Positions 7,313 to 15,955 of a stretch of 64,000 bases of DNA are shown here, one piece after another. Every line of letters begins with the position of its first letter. The stretch's first letter is position 1. The DNA is from a virus, in the IMG/VR virus record IMGVR_UViG_3300010885_051426, positions 1-64,000 of that record; one strand, written 5' to 3'. Made by a program: the position numbers and the translations under genes. The notes beneath the pieces are model-generated. The model worked only from the letters and a program-made list of their open reading frames with translations. It was not told the DNA's origin and searched no databases.

Positions 7313-7334
7313 AAGGGAGTCCGAAAACTCCCTT
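7313..7334 (-). terminator. Intrinsic terminator after gp23
   Basis: An 8-bp perfect stem (7313-7320 with 7327-7334) closes a 6-base loop and, on the minus strand, is followed by TTCTTT. It lies 33 bases after the gp23 stop and would separate the abundant capsid mRNA from the downstream recombination genes. Confidence 0.85.
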
Positions 7335-7366
7335 GACTTGATTACTATGTTTCCTACCAATCCATA

Positions 7367-8641
7367 TTACATTAAGTTTGTTACTTTTACTCGTCTGTAG
7401 TATGTATTTGTACCAGCTGTTAAGCTTGTGAACGGATTTGTTACTAGACCGTAACGTGTTTTGAATCCGATCTTAGGTTGGAATGTTGATGGATCAACTG
7501 CACGAACCATTTGTAATGGTACGTATGGGCAATAGAACATACCAGCGTCATATGGGCTTGTACCTTTGTAACCTACTACGTAGAACTGGTTAGCTGTGTT
7601 CAGGTTAGCTGAATATGGATCAACATAAACTTTGATCTTACCGTTTAATACACCAGCAAATGTATTGCCTGTGTCGTCAACGTTCAATGTTGTTGAAAGT
7701 GCAGGTGTGTAATCTAGGATACCAGCCATTGACAGAGCTGACGCTACGTCTGCTGATACGATTAACACATTACCTTTACCTCTACGTGTTGTTTGTGCAA
7801 TACTGTTAGCATCACGTTCGATTTGGAACAGTAAGCCTTTAAAGCGTTCTACTGACCAACGACCGTTTGCATCAGTGTCTAAGTCGAATGTACCGAAAGT
7901 AGTTGTCGCACCAGTTTGTGCACCAGGTTGTGCTGCATTGTAGATAGTACGGATAACTTCACGGTTGATTTCGAATAAGATTTCTTGGCTAAGAATGTTA
8001 GCTAATTCACCTTCTGCGTCAAGACCATGAACTGCTTTTAAGTCTTGTGCTAATTCAACTGTGTACTGAGCTTTTAAACCACGTGTCTTAGCAGATACGG
8101 TTGTTTTCTCAATTGAAAAAGCCATTTCGCCAAAAGCATATGTGTCGCCTAATTGCTCTGCGTCACCAGTTGCAATACCAACACCTGTTGTGTATGGTGA
8201 GTTTACTGGATTTGAACCAGCGTGTGCAGTGATTGAAGAACCAGCGAAGTCTGTGTCAGCTTCGTTGAATAAAGCTTCTGTACCGCCTTGTGTTGAATAG
8301 TTTGACTTCATAGCGAAGATCAAACCGGTTGGGCCTGTCATTGGTTGTACACCGCAAACGTCGTATGCCATTAAGTTAGGCATTGCACGGCGAACTAAAC
8401 TGATTAAGATTGGATCATAACCTGCTAAGTTAGCATTTGCTGGTGAGTTTACTTGACCTGAGAAACCAGCACCTGCAGCGTTAGCTGGAGTTGTTTCCCA
8501 AAGTGCTTGTTTTTCTTCGATTAGAGCTTTTTCTTGATTCTCTAAAAGAATGCTTGTTACATGACGTTTGTAGTCGTCTTTGATTTCTGGTAGGGCGTCA
8601 TGGTTAATAACCGGTGCCCATTTTTCCATTAATGTTGCCAT
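7367..8641 (-). CDS. 23: Major capsid protein (T4 gp23-like)
   Basis: The 424-residue protein is the HK97-fold shell protein. Recognisable blocks are ISLVRRAMPNLMAYDVCGVQPMTGPTGLIFAM near residue 80-110, IEKTTVSAKTRGLKAQYT (about 180-197) and a C-terminus ending in YYRRVKVTNL. The N-terminal 49 residues are charged and helical, and end in LWE before TTPANAAG, which fits the (L/I)xE cleavage rule of the gp21 protease. It is shorter than T4 gp23 (521 aa), like cyanophage versions. It has a strong AGGAG site and its own terminator, consistent with very high expression. Confidence 0.97.
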   Translation of the reverse strand: MATLMEKWAPVINHDALPEIKDDYKRHVTSILLENQEKALIEEKQALWETTPANAAGAGFSGQVNSPANANLAGYDPILISLVRRAMPNLMAYDVCGVQPMTGPTGLIFAMKSNYSTQGGTEALFNEADTDFAGSSITAHAGSNPVNSPYTTGVGIATGDAEQLGDTYAFGEMAFSIEKTTVSAKTRGLKAQYTVELAQDLKAVHGLDAEGELANILSQEILFEINREVIRTIYNAAQPGAQTGATTTFGTFDLDTDANGRWSVERFKGLLFQIERDANSIAQTTRRGKGNVLIVSADVASALSMAGILDYTPALSTTLNVDDTGNTFAGVLNGKIKVYVDPYSANLNTANQFYVVGYKGTSPYDAGMFYCPYVPLQMVRAVDPSTFQPKIGFKTRYGLVTNPFTSLTAGTNTYYRRVKVTNLM

Positions 8642-8675
8642 TTTAGTGTTTCTCCTGAAGGAATTGTTGATTCAA

Positions 8676-9917
8676 TTATTTATTAAACTTGACTGTTCGG
8701 CCTAGGGCTTCAGTATACATTTTCATGTTAGCTGGAACAACCTGTTCGGTTATTTTTTCGCCTTCGTTTTGAACTTGTTCTTCAAGCGTTTTCTCTGGAC
8801 TAACCGGAGTATTGCCTGGGAAATAGTTCTCTTTAACAACCTTAACTTTTTCAATGAATAGTTTTTCGTTGTCAAATTCTACGCCTTCGAGCAGTTTAGA
8901 CATTTTTTCCGCATCTGTTGCTGTTAGGTCTTTGCAAGCTGATTCAATGATACGATCACGCTTGATAGCGTCTAACTCTGCCTTAAGAGCAATGTTAGTT
9001 TGGATTGTTTCATCAAGTTTAGCACCTGCTTCGTCAACCTTGGCTGACATATCTTCCAATACGTCGACGCGGTCTTCTGGTACTTCAAAGTAATGTTCTT
9101 GGAAAAGATTCTTTAAACCAAGCATAAAGTCTTCGGCAACTTCTGTGCGTAAACCTTGTTCCACGCCAATCTCATTGTCTTTCATCCATTGTTCTATAAC
9201 ATAATTTAGATATGAATCAACCTTTTCTACAAGACCTTCTTTGAGGATTTCAAATTCTGCAGCGTTTTGTTCGGTTAATTCCGTAGTAAGAGCTTCTACT
9301 TCGTTGTTAACGCGTGCAATAACAGCAGCTTCGAAAATTTTACTAGCTTGAGTTTTAAACTCTTCGCTAAGATTAGTGTCTGCAGCAAATACACTATCAA
9401 TGTCTTTGCGCAAATCTTCTAAATTCATTTCGATTCTACGTGGCTCAACAACTACTGTTTCTTCAGCGTCTGTTGTTTCGTCATCGATATCTTCTTCGGT
9501 AATAATGTCTTCAGAATCTGTATCTACAGCTTCTTTTTTAACATTACCAACGCTTGATGCCTGATTTACCACACTGGCAGAATCTACACCAGCTTCGTAA
9601 TTAGGTGCCTGGCCTGCGCCCTGACCCTTTTGAACTGATTGAGCTGTTGTAACTGCTTGTGCATTATGAGGATCTTGTTCTGTGTAGGATGCGGTTTCAC
9701 TGGAGCCTTGTTTAGCCTGAGCTTCTGCTGCACCTTTCTTAACAGTGGTGTCTTCTGGATTTACAGCAGCACCTGTATGAGGATCAATTTCAGTATAAGT
9801 AGCTTTTTCACTACTGCCTTGCTGCACTGCGCCTTCTTGGCCCAGAGCTTCATCTAATTGCTGAGCTTTGGATTTTTTAGCTTCCATGAGCTCGCGAATT
9901 TTTGTTTCTAATGACAT
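8676..9917 (-). CDS. 22: Prohead core scaffold protein (T4 gp22-like)
   Basis: The 413-residue protein is acidic and mostly helical, as expected for the internal scaffold that is degraded by gp21 during maturation. Residues about 165-360 form long coiled-coil-type helices, and the C-terminus ends MYTEALGRTVKF. The N-terminal region has two near-repeats of a QGSSExAxYTExDPH unit (about residues 33-47 and 70-84) plus a run of acidic residues (about 135-155). Identity rests on position between protease and capsid protein and on composition. It has an AGGAG site and a late promoter just upstream. Confidence 0.85.
   Translation of the reverse strand: MSLETKIRELMEAKKSKAQQLDEALGQEGAVQQGSSEKATYTEIDPHTGAAVNPEDTTVKKGAAEAQAKQGSSETASYTEQDPHNAQAVTTAQSVQKGQGAGQAPNYEAGVDSASVVNQASSVGNVKKEAVDTDSEDIITEEDIDDETTDAEETVVVEPRRIEMNLEDLRKDIDSVFAADTNLSEEFKTQASKIFEAAVIARVNNEVEALTTELTEQNAAEFEILKEGLVEKVDSYLNYVIEQWMKDNEIGVEQGLRTEVAEDFMLGLKNLFQEHYFEVPEDRVDVLEDMSAKVDEAGAKLDETIQTNIALKAELDAIKRDRIIESACKDLTATDAEKMSKLLEGVEFDNEKLFIEKVKVVKENYFPGNTPVSPEKTLEEQVQNEGEKITEQVVPANMKMYTEALGRTVKFNK
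8677..8684 (-). promoter_or_regulatory. Late promoter variant AATAAATA before gp23
   Basis: Minus-strand AATAAATA overlaps the stop of the scaffold gene, 36 bases before the gp23 start. It differs from TATAAATA by one base. Confidence 0.5.
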
Positions 9918-9946
9918 TTTAAGGTCTCCTAAAACGGGGTTTCTAT

Positions 9947-9954
9947 TATTTATA
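9947..9954 (-). promoter_or_regulatory. Late promoter TATAAATA before gp22
   Basis: An exact minus-strand TATAAATA, 30 bases upstream of the scaffold start and just before the end of the protease gene. Confidence 0.75.
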
Positions 9955-9961
9955 AGTTCTA

Positions 9962-10621
9962 TTATTTTGATATTTGTTTTAGATAAGTTTCAAATACCGC
10001 AATTTTTACTGCGTCAAGATCTTTACCTTTGGTCTGCTGAATTATATCTCGGACCTGGTCGTATTGTCTTTCTACAAATCGACCCTCAACCATCATCCAT
10101 TCTTTGCCTTCCATGATACCACGTACAAACGCGTCAGGGGCACTTGGATCAGCGACAATGTCAGCTGCGGTTGCTAGATAAAAGTCATCTTGAACTTCAT
10201 TTACACCTTCTGAATTCACTTTTAAACTACCCATTCCACGAGAGCTAACACCTAACTGGGCACCTTCGTCAATGAGATTCTTGACTATGCGACCCATGGG
10301 TGTTTCGGTCATGATCTTGGCACGACCCATGTAATTGTTGCCTTCGGCTTTGAGGCTGACAATCATATGGCTAACACGATCCAGATTGATGCTTGGACCA
10401 TCAGGATGACCTAACTCGCCAAAAGCTCGTTTCGTGTTAACATATTCTTTGATGTATCTTTGGACTTCTTTGTCCATGGTTTCTTTACGATATACTCGAC
10501 CATTGCGATTGGCAATTTCGGTCTGCAGGAAAGGACCTTCGATGAAGTAGCTTTTACCGCCCTCTTCTCGAGCTTCTTTGATGTATTGTATATCCTGTAC
10601 GGTTTCTGTGATTAGCTTCAT
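9962..10621 (-). CDS. 21: Prohead core protease (T4 gp21-like)
   Basis: The protein is a serine protease that cleaves scaffold and capsid proteins during head maturation. Motifs are FIEGPFLQ and NRNGRVY at the N-terminus, FGELGHPDGPSINLDRVSH with the candidate catalytic histidine, and LGVSSRGMGS with the candidate catalytic serine. I start it at the ATG at 10621 (MKLITETV, 219 aa) because GGAG sits 6 bases upstream. The longer reading from 10654 adds 11 residues inside the upstream gene without a good ribosome binding site. It precedes gp22 and gp23 as in T4. Confidence 0.94.
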   Translation of the reverse strand: MKLITETVQDIQYIKEAREEGGKSYFIEGPFLQTEIANRNGRVYRKETMDKEVQRYIKEYVNTKRAFGELGHPDGPSINLDRVSHMIVSLKAEGNNYMGRAKIMTETPMGRIVKNLIDEGAQLGVSSRGMGSLKVNSEGVNEVQDDFYLATAADIVADPSAPDAFVRGIMEGKEWMMVEGRFVERQYDQVRDIIQQTKGKDLDAVKIAVFETYLKQISK

Positions 10622-10622
10622 G

Positions 10623-11030
10623 TTATACTCCAACGTTGGTGTTTGGACCAGCATACCCAGCTACTTTTCTAAGGTCCAGCATTAACATGCCGGATGCTCT
10701 GAACAATACAAAAATGCTGCTGGTGTTGTTGATATCCAAATTAGGCAATTGCTGACTGCCTGGATATTCCGTAAAGCCATGCAGATCTAATACAACTGTT
10801 CCTGAACTACCACCACGGCGCACTGTGATGCTGCTATCAGTTACTGTAGGACCATTAGCATATGCACTAGAAACACTTATTGCTAATTCGCTGGTTGTTG
10901 AAGTAGCAATCTCATCTGCTCTGCGCAGACTTAACAGTGTAACTGTAGCACTATCACCAGGTGCACTGGCATAAAAATGCAATACTGCTCTTTGGCGATC
11001 GTTTTTAACTACGGTATATTGTACGGCCAT
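10623..11030 (-). CDS. Putative virion/head protein between gp68 and gp21 (135 aa)
   Basis: The protein is beta-rich with many Ser/Thr residues, for example SATVTLLSLRR and SGTVVLDLHGF, and has no motif I can name. T4 has gp21 directly after gp68, so this gene is an extra between them. Its location inside the prohead core operon, sharing one base with the gene before it (11030), suggests a head-associated role such as a small capsid or decoration protein. That role is inferred from position only. Confidence 0.75.
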   Translation of the reverse strand: MAVQYTVVKNDRQRAVLHFYASAPGDSATVTLLSLRRADEIATSTTSELAISVSSAYANGPTVTDSSITVRRGGSSGTVVLDLHGFTEYPGSQQLPNLDINNTSSIFVLFRASGMLMLDLRKVAGYAGPNTNVGV

Positions 11031-11458
11031 TATTTGTCTCCGGCTAGTTTATCTATGGCTTTTTGTATGTTGTCTTCGCGATTCCAAGCCTTTTCTTTAT
11101 ACTTTTTGGCAATTTTAGCATATGCATCTTTTTTACCAGGTTTTCTAACTGCTTTGCTTCGTTGTTCAAAATCCGAGGCAATCTGACCATGTATGCGAGC
11201 TGACTTAGGCGCCTTGGCCAAATAGCTGCGTGTAGTTTGTGGACTCAGTTCGTTTAACTGTTCCTCTGTCATGTCCAGTATGTGATCAAAATTTTCGTTG
11301 GCTTTGATCTTTTTGGCAATTTCATGTGCCTTGGTGATGACACTTTTTGGTACATCAGCAGGTTCTGCAGTAATACCAGCTTTTTTCTTGGCTACTGCCA
11401 TGCCTATGGCATAGGGATTGTAGCGTGTAGCTTCTCTAATCTGCCTGAATTTGGCCAT
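11030..11458 (-). CDS. Prohead core protein, gp68 position (142 aa)
   Basis: The protein is strongly basic and helical (KKYKEKAW, KAVRKPGKKDAY) with a central DMTEEQLNELSP segment. It occupies the gp68 position between portal and protease, and its length equals T4 gp68 (141 aa) within one residue, but I cannot show sequence homology by eye. A basic, lysine-rich core protein fits an internal prohead component. It overlaps the small upstream gene by 23 bases. Confidence 0.7.
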   Translation of the reverse strand: MAKFRQIREATRYNPYAIGMAVAKKKAGITAEPADVPKSVITKAHEIAKKIKANENFDHILDMTEEQLNELSPQTTRSYLAKAPKSARIHGQIASDFEQRSKAVRKPGKKDAYAKIAKKYKEKAWNREDNIQKAIDKLAGDK

Positions 11459-11606
11459 GGTTAGCTCCGAGATTTTGTGCGACTTCTACCTTGCGTGCAT
11501 CCAATGCCGCAGTAACTTTTGCACCCATGATGTCTGCAAAGTTTTGCATTGCATCGGCATTGTTGTCCTGTAAAATATTGTCAACTAATTCTGTTGTCAT
11601 GTTCAT
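11436..11606 (-). CDS. Small prohead core protein, gp67-like (56 aa)
   Basis: This short frame reads MNMTTELVDN at its start and has a KVTAALDARKVEVAQNL helix, which resembles the short gp67-type prohead core proteins of cyanophage-like T4 relatives. Its ATG overlaps the TGA of the portal gene (ATGA, 11603-11606), and a GGAG site lies 7 bases upstream. It ends 23 bases inside the next gene. T4 has gp67 in the same place. It is below common gene-finder length limits. Confidence 0.75.
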   Translation of the reverse strand: MNMTTELVDNILQDNNADAMQNFADIMGAKVTAALDARKVEVAQNLGANHGQIQAD

Positions 11607-13303
11607 AATTTAACTCCGTGTTGTTTACTAAATATTCTTAAACGATCTATGTTTTCAACCTGAGGGTTACTGGGATTATAGGCTGCTGATTCAGCTGGCT
11701 GAGTTGCTGCATCTCCGGTAACATTCCTACTAAAAGCCGCTGCCTGTTGAGATCCAGGACCAGCATTTTTTTGCATTTCCATTTGTTGCAATTGCCATGG
11801 TTGTTGTTGTTGCAATATTGTTTGCAGTTCTGTATCGTTCTGTATTTCTTTTTGCATTTTTTCACGATCTTCTTGAGTCAGCTGTAATATTTCTTCAAAT
11901 ACAAACTCGCGACTAAAGTAAGTTCCCACATAGGGATTAACGGCATTTAATAAATCTATGCGGTTACGTTGTATTTCGGCCTGTTTGGCTTCGGATATGT
12001 AGGCATCTTGTGTATAGTTATAATAAATATCTTCTTTGATTTTATCCCAGTCTTCTGCACGCATTATGCCCTTGAGAATTAACTGAGTTCGTAATAAATC
12101 ATCGAACAGTTCACCAAACTTTTTACGTAAACGATTAACAAATTTACTAAATTTTAATTCGTCTCGGGTAATTTCTGCCTGACGACCAAAATTCATGCCT
12201 GTATCTGAGCGCATGCGACTGAGAGGTACATTTAGACTCTGATACAGTTTGTTCTGGAAGTAGTTGATGTCCTGTATTTCCCCCAGATTGGCACCTCCAT
12301 CCAGCGTGGTGATTTCCGTTCCTTTACCGCCTTCACGGCGTGGCATCCAGAAGTCTTCCAACATGCTCATGGTTTTCTTTTCGTCACGAACTTCGCCAGT
12401 TGTAGCATCATAGGTTACCTTGTTACGATACTGATTCATGATGCCTTTTACATATTGTTCGGCCTTGGCCTTGGGTAAGTTACCCACATCAATGTAAAAC
12501 ACTCGACGCTCTGGTGCGCGAGTCATGCGATAAATTACCAGGCTGTCTTCAACCATTCTAAGCTGATTAACAACCTTGATGGCCTTGTGCAAATGACCCA
12601 TGACAATGTTTTTGTCCAGATCCATGAGCCCAGATGTGCAATAGGCTATGGCATCAGGCGCAATCTTAACGCCTTGCATGGCATTGGGTGCTGTTGGGCC
12701 AACTGCCACCAGGCCTTTTTCATTGTAAATAAAAAATTCTTCCATGTTGGTGATGAACTCAACACCAGTAGTAGGATCTTTTTTACGTTCTAGTTTACGA
12801 ACCTTTTTAATCTTGCGAGGATCTATGTAGCGTAATTCTAAGATGCCCTGTTTGGGTTTGCTAGTATCAACAATTTTGTGATACACAGTACGTCCATCAA
12901 CATACCAGCGTTTAAAAATGTCATGACTCTTACTGTTAAAGTCCAACAGGTTGAGTATGTTGTTGAATTCTTCTTCAACAGATTTTTTAATGTTGGCGCT
13001 GAGCTCAACCTTTTCCAGGTCAATCTGTACTATGGCTTCGTCATCTTCGGCTGCTACAGCATCGTTGACAATGTCTTCGATGGCGCTGTCGCAGTCTGGA
13101 TACAGGGCTATGTCACGATATCGATTGATTAGATCAACTTCGTTTTTAGCGCTTGCATCTATGTCATAGTAAGTGCCGAAGAAGCCAGCGGCATTGACTG
13201 CCATGGCTCCGTCGTCGTTCTGAGGCTGGACAAAACTCTGAGCATTTTCAGGCTCAGGTCGGTCTCGAGTCAATTTATATCCAAATAACGAAATGTCTGC
13301 CAT
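11603..13303 (-). CDS. 20: Portal vertex protein (T4 gp20-like)
   Basis: The 566-residue protein forms the dodecameric ring through which DNA is packaged and to which the neck attaches. Typical blocks are LINRYRDIALYPDCDSAIEDIVNDA (about 58-82), WYVDGRTVYHKIVD (about 132-145), YRMTRAPERRVFYIDVGNLPK and LNVPLSRMRSD. The length is close to T4 gp20 (524 aa). The last 80 residues are Gln-rich with low complexity. A TAGGA site precedes the ATG. Confidence 0.96.
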   Translation of the reverse strand: MADISLFGYKLTRDRPEPENAQSFVQPQNDDGAMAVNAAGFFGTYYDIDASAKNEVDLINRYRDIALYPDCDSAIEDIVNDAVAAEDDEAIVQIDLEKVELSANIKKSVEEEFNNILNLLDFNSKSHDIFKRWYVDGRTVYHKIVDTSKPKQGILELRYIDPRKIKKVRKLERKKDPTTGVEFITNMEEFFIYNEKGLVAVGPTAPNAMQGVKIAPDAIAYCTSGLMDLDKNIVMGHLHKAIKVVNQLRMVEDSLVIYRMTRAPERRVFYIDVGNLPKAKAEQYVKGIMNQYRNKVTYDATTGEVRDEKKTMSMLEDFWMPRREGGKGTEITTLDGGANLGEIQDINYFQNKLYQSLNVPLSRMRSDTGMNFGRQAEITRDELKFSKFVNRLRKKFGELFDDLLRTQLILKGIMRAEDWDKIKEDIYYNYTQDAYISEAKQAEIQRNRIDLLNAVNPYVGTYFSREFVFEEILQLTQEDREKMQKEIQNDTELQTILQQQQPWQLQQMEMQKNAGPGSQQAAAFSRNVTGDAATQPAESAAYNPSNPQVENIDRLRIFSKQHGVKL

Positions 13304-13331
13304 TATATTTTCCTAGTAAGGAGTTAAGGTA

Positions 13332-13940
13332 TTAAAGACCTAATATACCAGTTCCAGATCCAATGGTGTTATTAACAACATTAGCAGCACTAAGAAGTGT
13401 ATCAAAAGTAGTTTCATAGTGTTGATATTGGAACTCTACAGTATATGTTTCAATTGTATCATTGTCACCGTAGTTTAAAACTATATCACTGAGGTTTGTT
13501 GGAAATGCACTAAACAGTGTATAAACCTTCAGTGGGTTATTGTTGCGATCTAGCTGAGTAACTGAAATGTTAGCCTGATAGTCTGTTGGGTTAGTACGAC
13601 CATTGTTATTTTTAAGGTCGTTCATGCCAGCCATCCATTTTTCTAACTGGTTACGTATGTTAAAACTAACGTCGTTGAGAACCTGCATGCTCCAAGGAGC
13701 AAATATACGTTCACCTGCAAGTTTAACTTCGCGACCACGATATGGAACAATGGTTGGATTAACTACACTACCTGGTAAAGCAGCAGCATTAACTAAAAAT
13801 GCTGCCTGAGCACTGGCTACACTGCCCAGAGTTACGTACGTTGGGAAACTCAGCGCCACAAAGAATTGGTTAGCACGAGCGCCACCACCAACTAATGCGG
13901 CTTTAAACTGATCAACGTTAAATATTGATCTTTCTGCCAT
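13332..13940 (-). CDS. 19: Tail tube protein (T4 gp19-like)
   Basis: The 202-residue protein is the main inner tube subunit. FFVALSFPTYV near the N-terminus, then YRGREVKLAGERIFAPWSMQVLNDVSFNIRNQLEKW, then a C-terminal NDTIETYTVEFQYQHYE strand are typical of the gp19 family. It follows the sheath gene as in T4 (18, 19, 20), separated by about 20 bases with its own ribosome binding site. Confidence 0.94.
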   Translation of the reverse strand: MAERSIFNVDQFKAALVGGGARANQFFVALSFPTYVTLGSVASAQAAFLVNAAALPGSVVNPTIVPYRGREVKLAGERIFAPWSMQVLNDVSFNIRNQLEKWMAGMNDLKNNNGRTNPTDYQANISVTQLDRNNNPLKVYTLFSAFPTNLSDIVLNYGDNDTIETYTVEFQYQHYETTFDTLLSAANVVNNTIGSGTGILGL

Positions 13941-13959
13941 TTTCTTTCTCCTTTATTCC

Positions 13960-15885
13960 TTAAGCGCCAATTTCTTCAAAAGCAATACCTGTGCGGGTAG
14001 CCACGAAGTTCAGGGTAATGTAATTGATGCTCTTAGCTGGTTTGATGTAAATGTCAGCAATAAATTCATTGCGATCAATTACCTCACCTGTGTTGTTGGT
14101 GTCATCGCACACTACTCTAAAATCAATGATACCACGGCGGCCTTGTACATCTCGTAGGAATGGTTCTACCAGACTTGTAAATTGACTACGTGTAAATGCA
14201 TCATTAAACTCAAATAATTGAAATTTAGCTGCAGTAGCAATGGCTTTTTCTAGGACAATGAATAAACGACGTACGTTGATTCTGTCAAAAGCACTGGGTT
14301 TCTGTGTCAGAGTCTTGTCACCAAATAATACTGTACCTAATCCAGGCTGTGTTACTACTGGATTAACCTGATATCTATATAGGATATCTCGTTCAGTTTT
14401 TGTGGGTGTCCAGTTTAATTTAACCAGATTTTTAATCTGACCGCGGTTGTAACCACCTGGGCTATACCATGGATCAGCTACAAAGTCTGTGCGAACACAT
14501 AAGCCAGCTATGTCGCCTGCTAGTGGAACCCAACGATAAACATCGTTGTAACGGTCGTATTGATATTTCCAACCTGAGTCCATGACAGCATATGAACTGT
14601 CCTTGTTGAAGTTTGCATTTCTGTCAGCTGTAACACTTTCTGCGGTTGTTAATACGCTGCTGGTTGGGCTGGCAAATACCACACAGTCTCTGCGAACATC
14701 TGCAACATTGTCTACAACACTGCGAGCTGTTTGATTGTCAAAGTTTACACCAACTACTGGAATTAAACTAACGTCAAATAACTCAGCATTGGCTAATTTA
14801 GCATACTGTGTTTGCAATAATGCATCAGTCGGTGTAACATCTACACCACCAGCAAGACTCTTGGCCACGACTTGATTCATGACATTAAAACCAGTTGCAC
14901 CAGTTGCTGGGCTTACTGCACCCCAGGCCAGACTGTTACCAGCTGAGCTGGTTGTGCTGGCAGTATGACTACCCCAGTAAACCCACTGACTGTTTTGATT
15001 TAAATAAGTTTTGTAATAGTTACTTAGACCGTCTGAACTAACTGCATCTGCAGCCTTGCTCAGTCCTTGAAATTTTTCTAACACTGTACCAGCTGTACCA
15101 CTTATGGCACCGTCTTCGTCTACAACAAATACATGCAGTTCGTCATAGATGGTTGCACTAGAACTAGCATTGGCTTTGCTTAAAACATAGCGACTGTTGC
15201 TAGGACGACTTTCTACCTGATTCCAGAATTCCCACAACAGTGTTGCTGTGCTGGTTGTACCAGTTGACAAACCACTGGAATTTGTAAATGTCAGTGTAGT
15301 TGCGCTCTGTGCAGCTGCAGCTGTAGTTTGAAATCTTTGTACTGAACTATCAAGGGTAACTTCAACCCAGCTACCTGCTGGAACTGGTCTGGTTAAGCTA
15401 ACAACTGCTGCACCAGTGGTATACACTGCTGTAACTGTTGCTGCAAAAGCATAACTGCTGTAGTCACATACACTGACTTTTAGGTTATTACCTAATGTGC
15501 CTGGATATTTTGCTACATATTCTGTTGATGTTAAAGTTGGTGCTGTATAACCTAAACTGCCATTATAGTTGTCTTCATTTTTAATCAGCGGTGCTGTACC
15601 ACCAGCGCTGGCATTGCGGCTTGCGCTGTCAGCAACACGATTGATCTGGAGATTATTACCATAGCTAAGGAAGTTAGCTGCGGTCAACCAGTATTTAAAA
15701 TTATTATCATCGGGTTTACCGAAAATATTATACAGTGTTTTTTCACTATCGATTGTAACGAATTGTTCGGCTGGACCCCAATTAAAGTTACCTACAAAAG
15801 CACCAGCTGTTGTAGAAACCTGAGGTACAAACAAGCTAACGTCACGCTCCTGGACTAATACATTGGGCGAAACTTGGAAAGCCAT
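13960..15885 (-). CDS. 18: Contractile tail sheath protein (T4 gp18-like)
   Basis: The 641-residue protein has the sheath family N-terminus (SPNVLVQERDVSLFVPQVSTT), GAFVGNFNWGP and a C-terminal block FQLFEFNDAFTRSQFTSLVEPFLRDVQGRRGI that forms the inner conserved domain. The end NFVATRTGIAFEEIGA is the strand-exchange arm. The length is close to T4 gp18 (659 aa). A late promoter sits 59 bases upstream. It is followed directly by the tube gene. Confidence 0.97.
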   Translation of the reverse strand: MAFQVSPNVLVQERDVSLFVPQVSTTAGAFVGNFNWGPAEQFVTIDSEKTLYNIFGKPDDNNFKYWLTAANFLSYGNNLQINRVADSASRNASAGGTAPLIKNEDNYNGSLGYTAPTLTSTEYVAKYPGTLGNNLKVSVCDYSSYAFAATVTAVYTTGAAVVSLTRPVPAGSWVEVTLDSSVQRFQTTAAAAQSATTLTFTNSSGLSTGTTSTATLLWEFWNQVESRPSNSRYVLSKANASSSATIYDELHVFVVDEDGAISGTAGTVLEKFQGLSKAADAVSSDGLSNYYKTYLNQNSQWVYWGSHTASTTSSAGNSLAWGAVSPATGATGFNVMNQVVAKSLAGGVDVTPTDALLQTQYAKLANAELFDVSLIPVVGVNFDNQTARSVVDNVADVRRDCVVFASPTSSVLTTAESVTADRNANFNKDSSYAVMDSGWKYQYDRYNDVYRWVPLAGDIAGLCVRTDFVADPWYSPGGYNRGQIKNLVKLNWTPTKTERDILYRYQVNPVVTQPGLGTVLFGDKTLTQKPSAFDRINVRRLFIVLEKAIATAAKFQLFEFNDAFTRSQFTSLVEPFLRDVQGRRGIIDFRVVCDDTNNTGEVIDRNEFIADIYIKPAKSINYITLNFVATRTGIAFEEIGA

Positions 15886-15943
15886 TTTTTTATCTCCTTA
15901 TTTTAGATCATTCACGATGCAGATACGAATCTTAATTATACGC

Positions 15944-15951
15944 TATTTATA
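15944..15951 (-). promoter_or_regulatory. Late promoter TATAAATA before gp18
   Basis: An exact minus-strand TATAAATA, 59 bases upstream of the sheath start, in the gap between terminase and sheath. Confidence 0.78.
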
Positions 15952-15955
15952 TAAT

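Noticed and set aside
10622-10654. Longer protease start at 10654
   Set aside because: The ATG at 10621 has a well-placed GGAG and begins at the expected gp21 N-terminus; the extension overlaps the upstream gene without a ribosome binding site.
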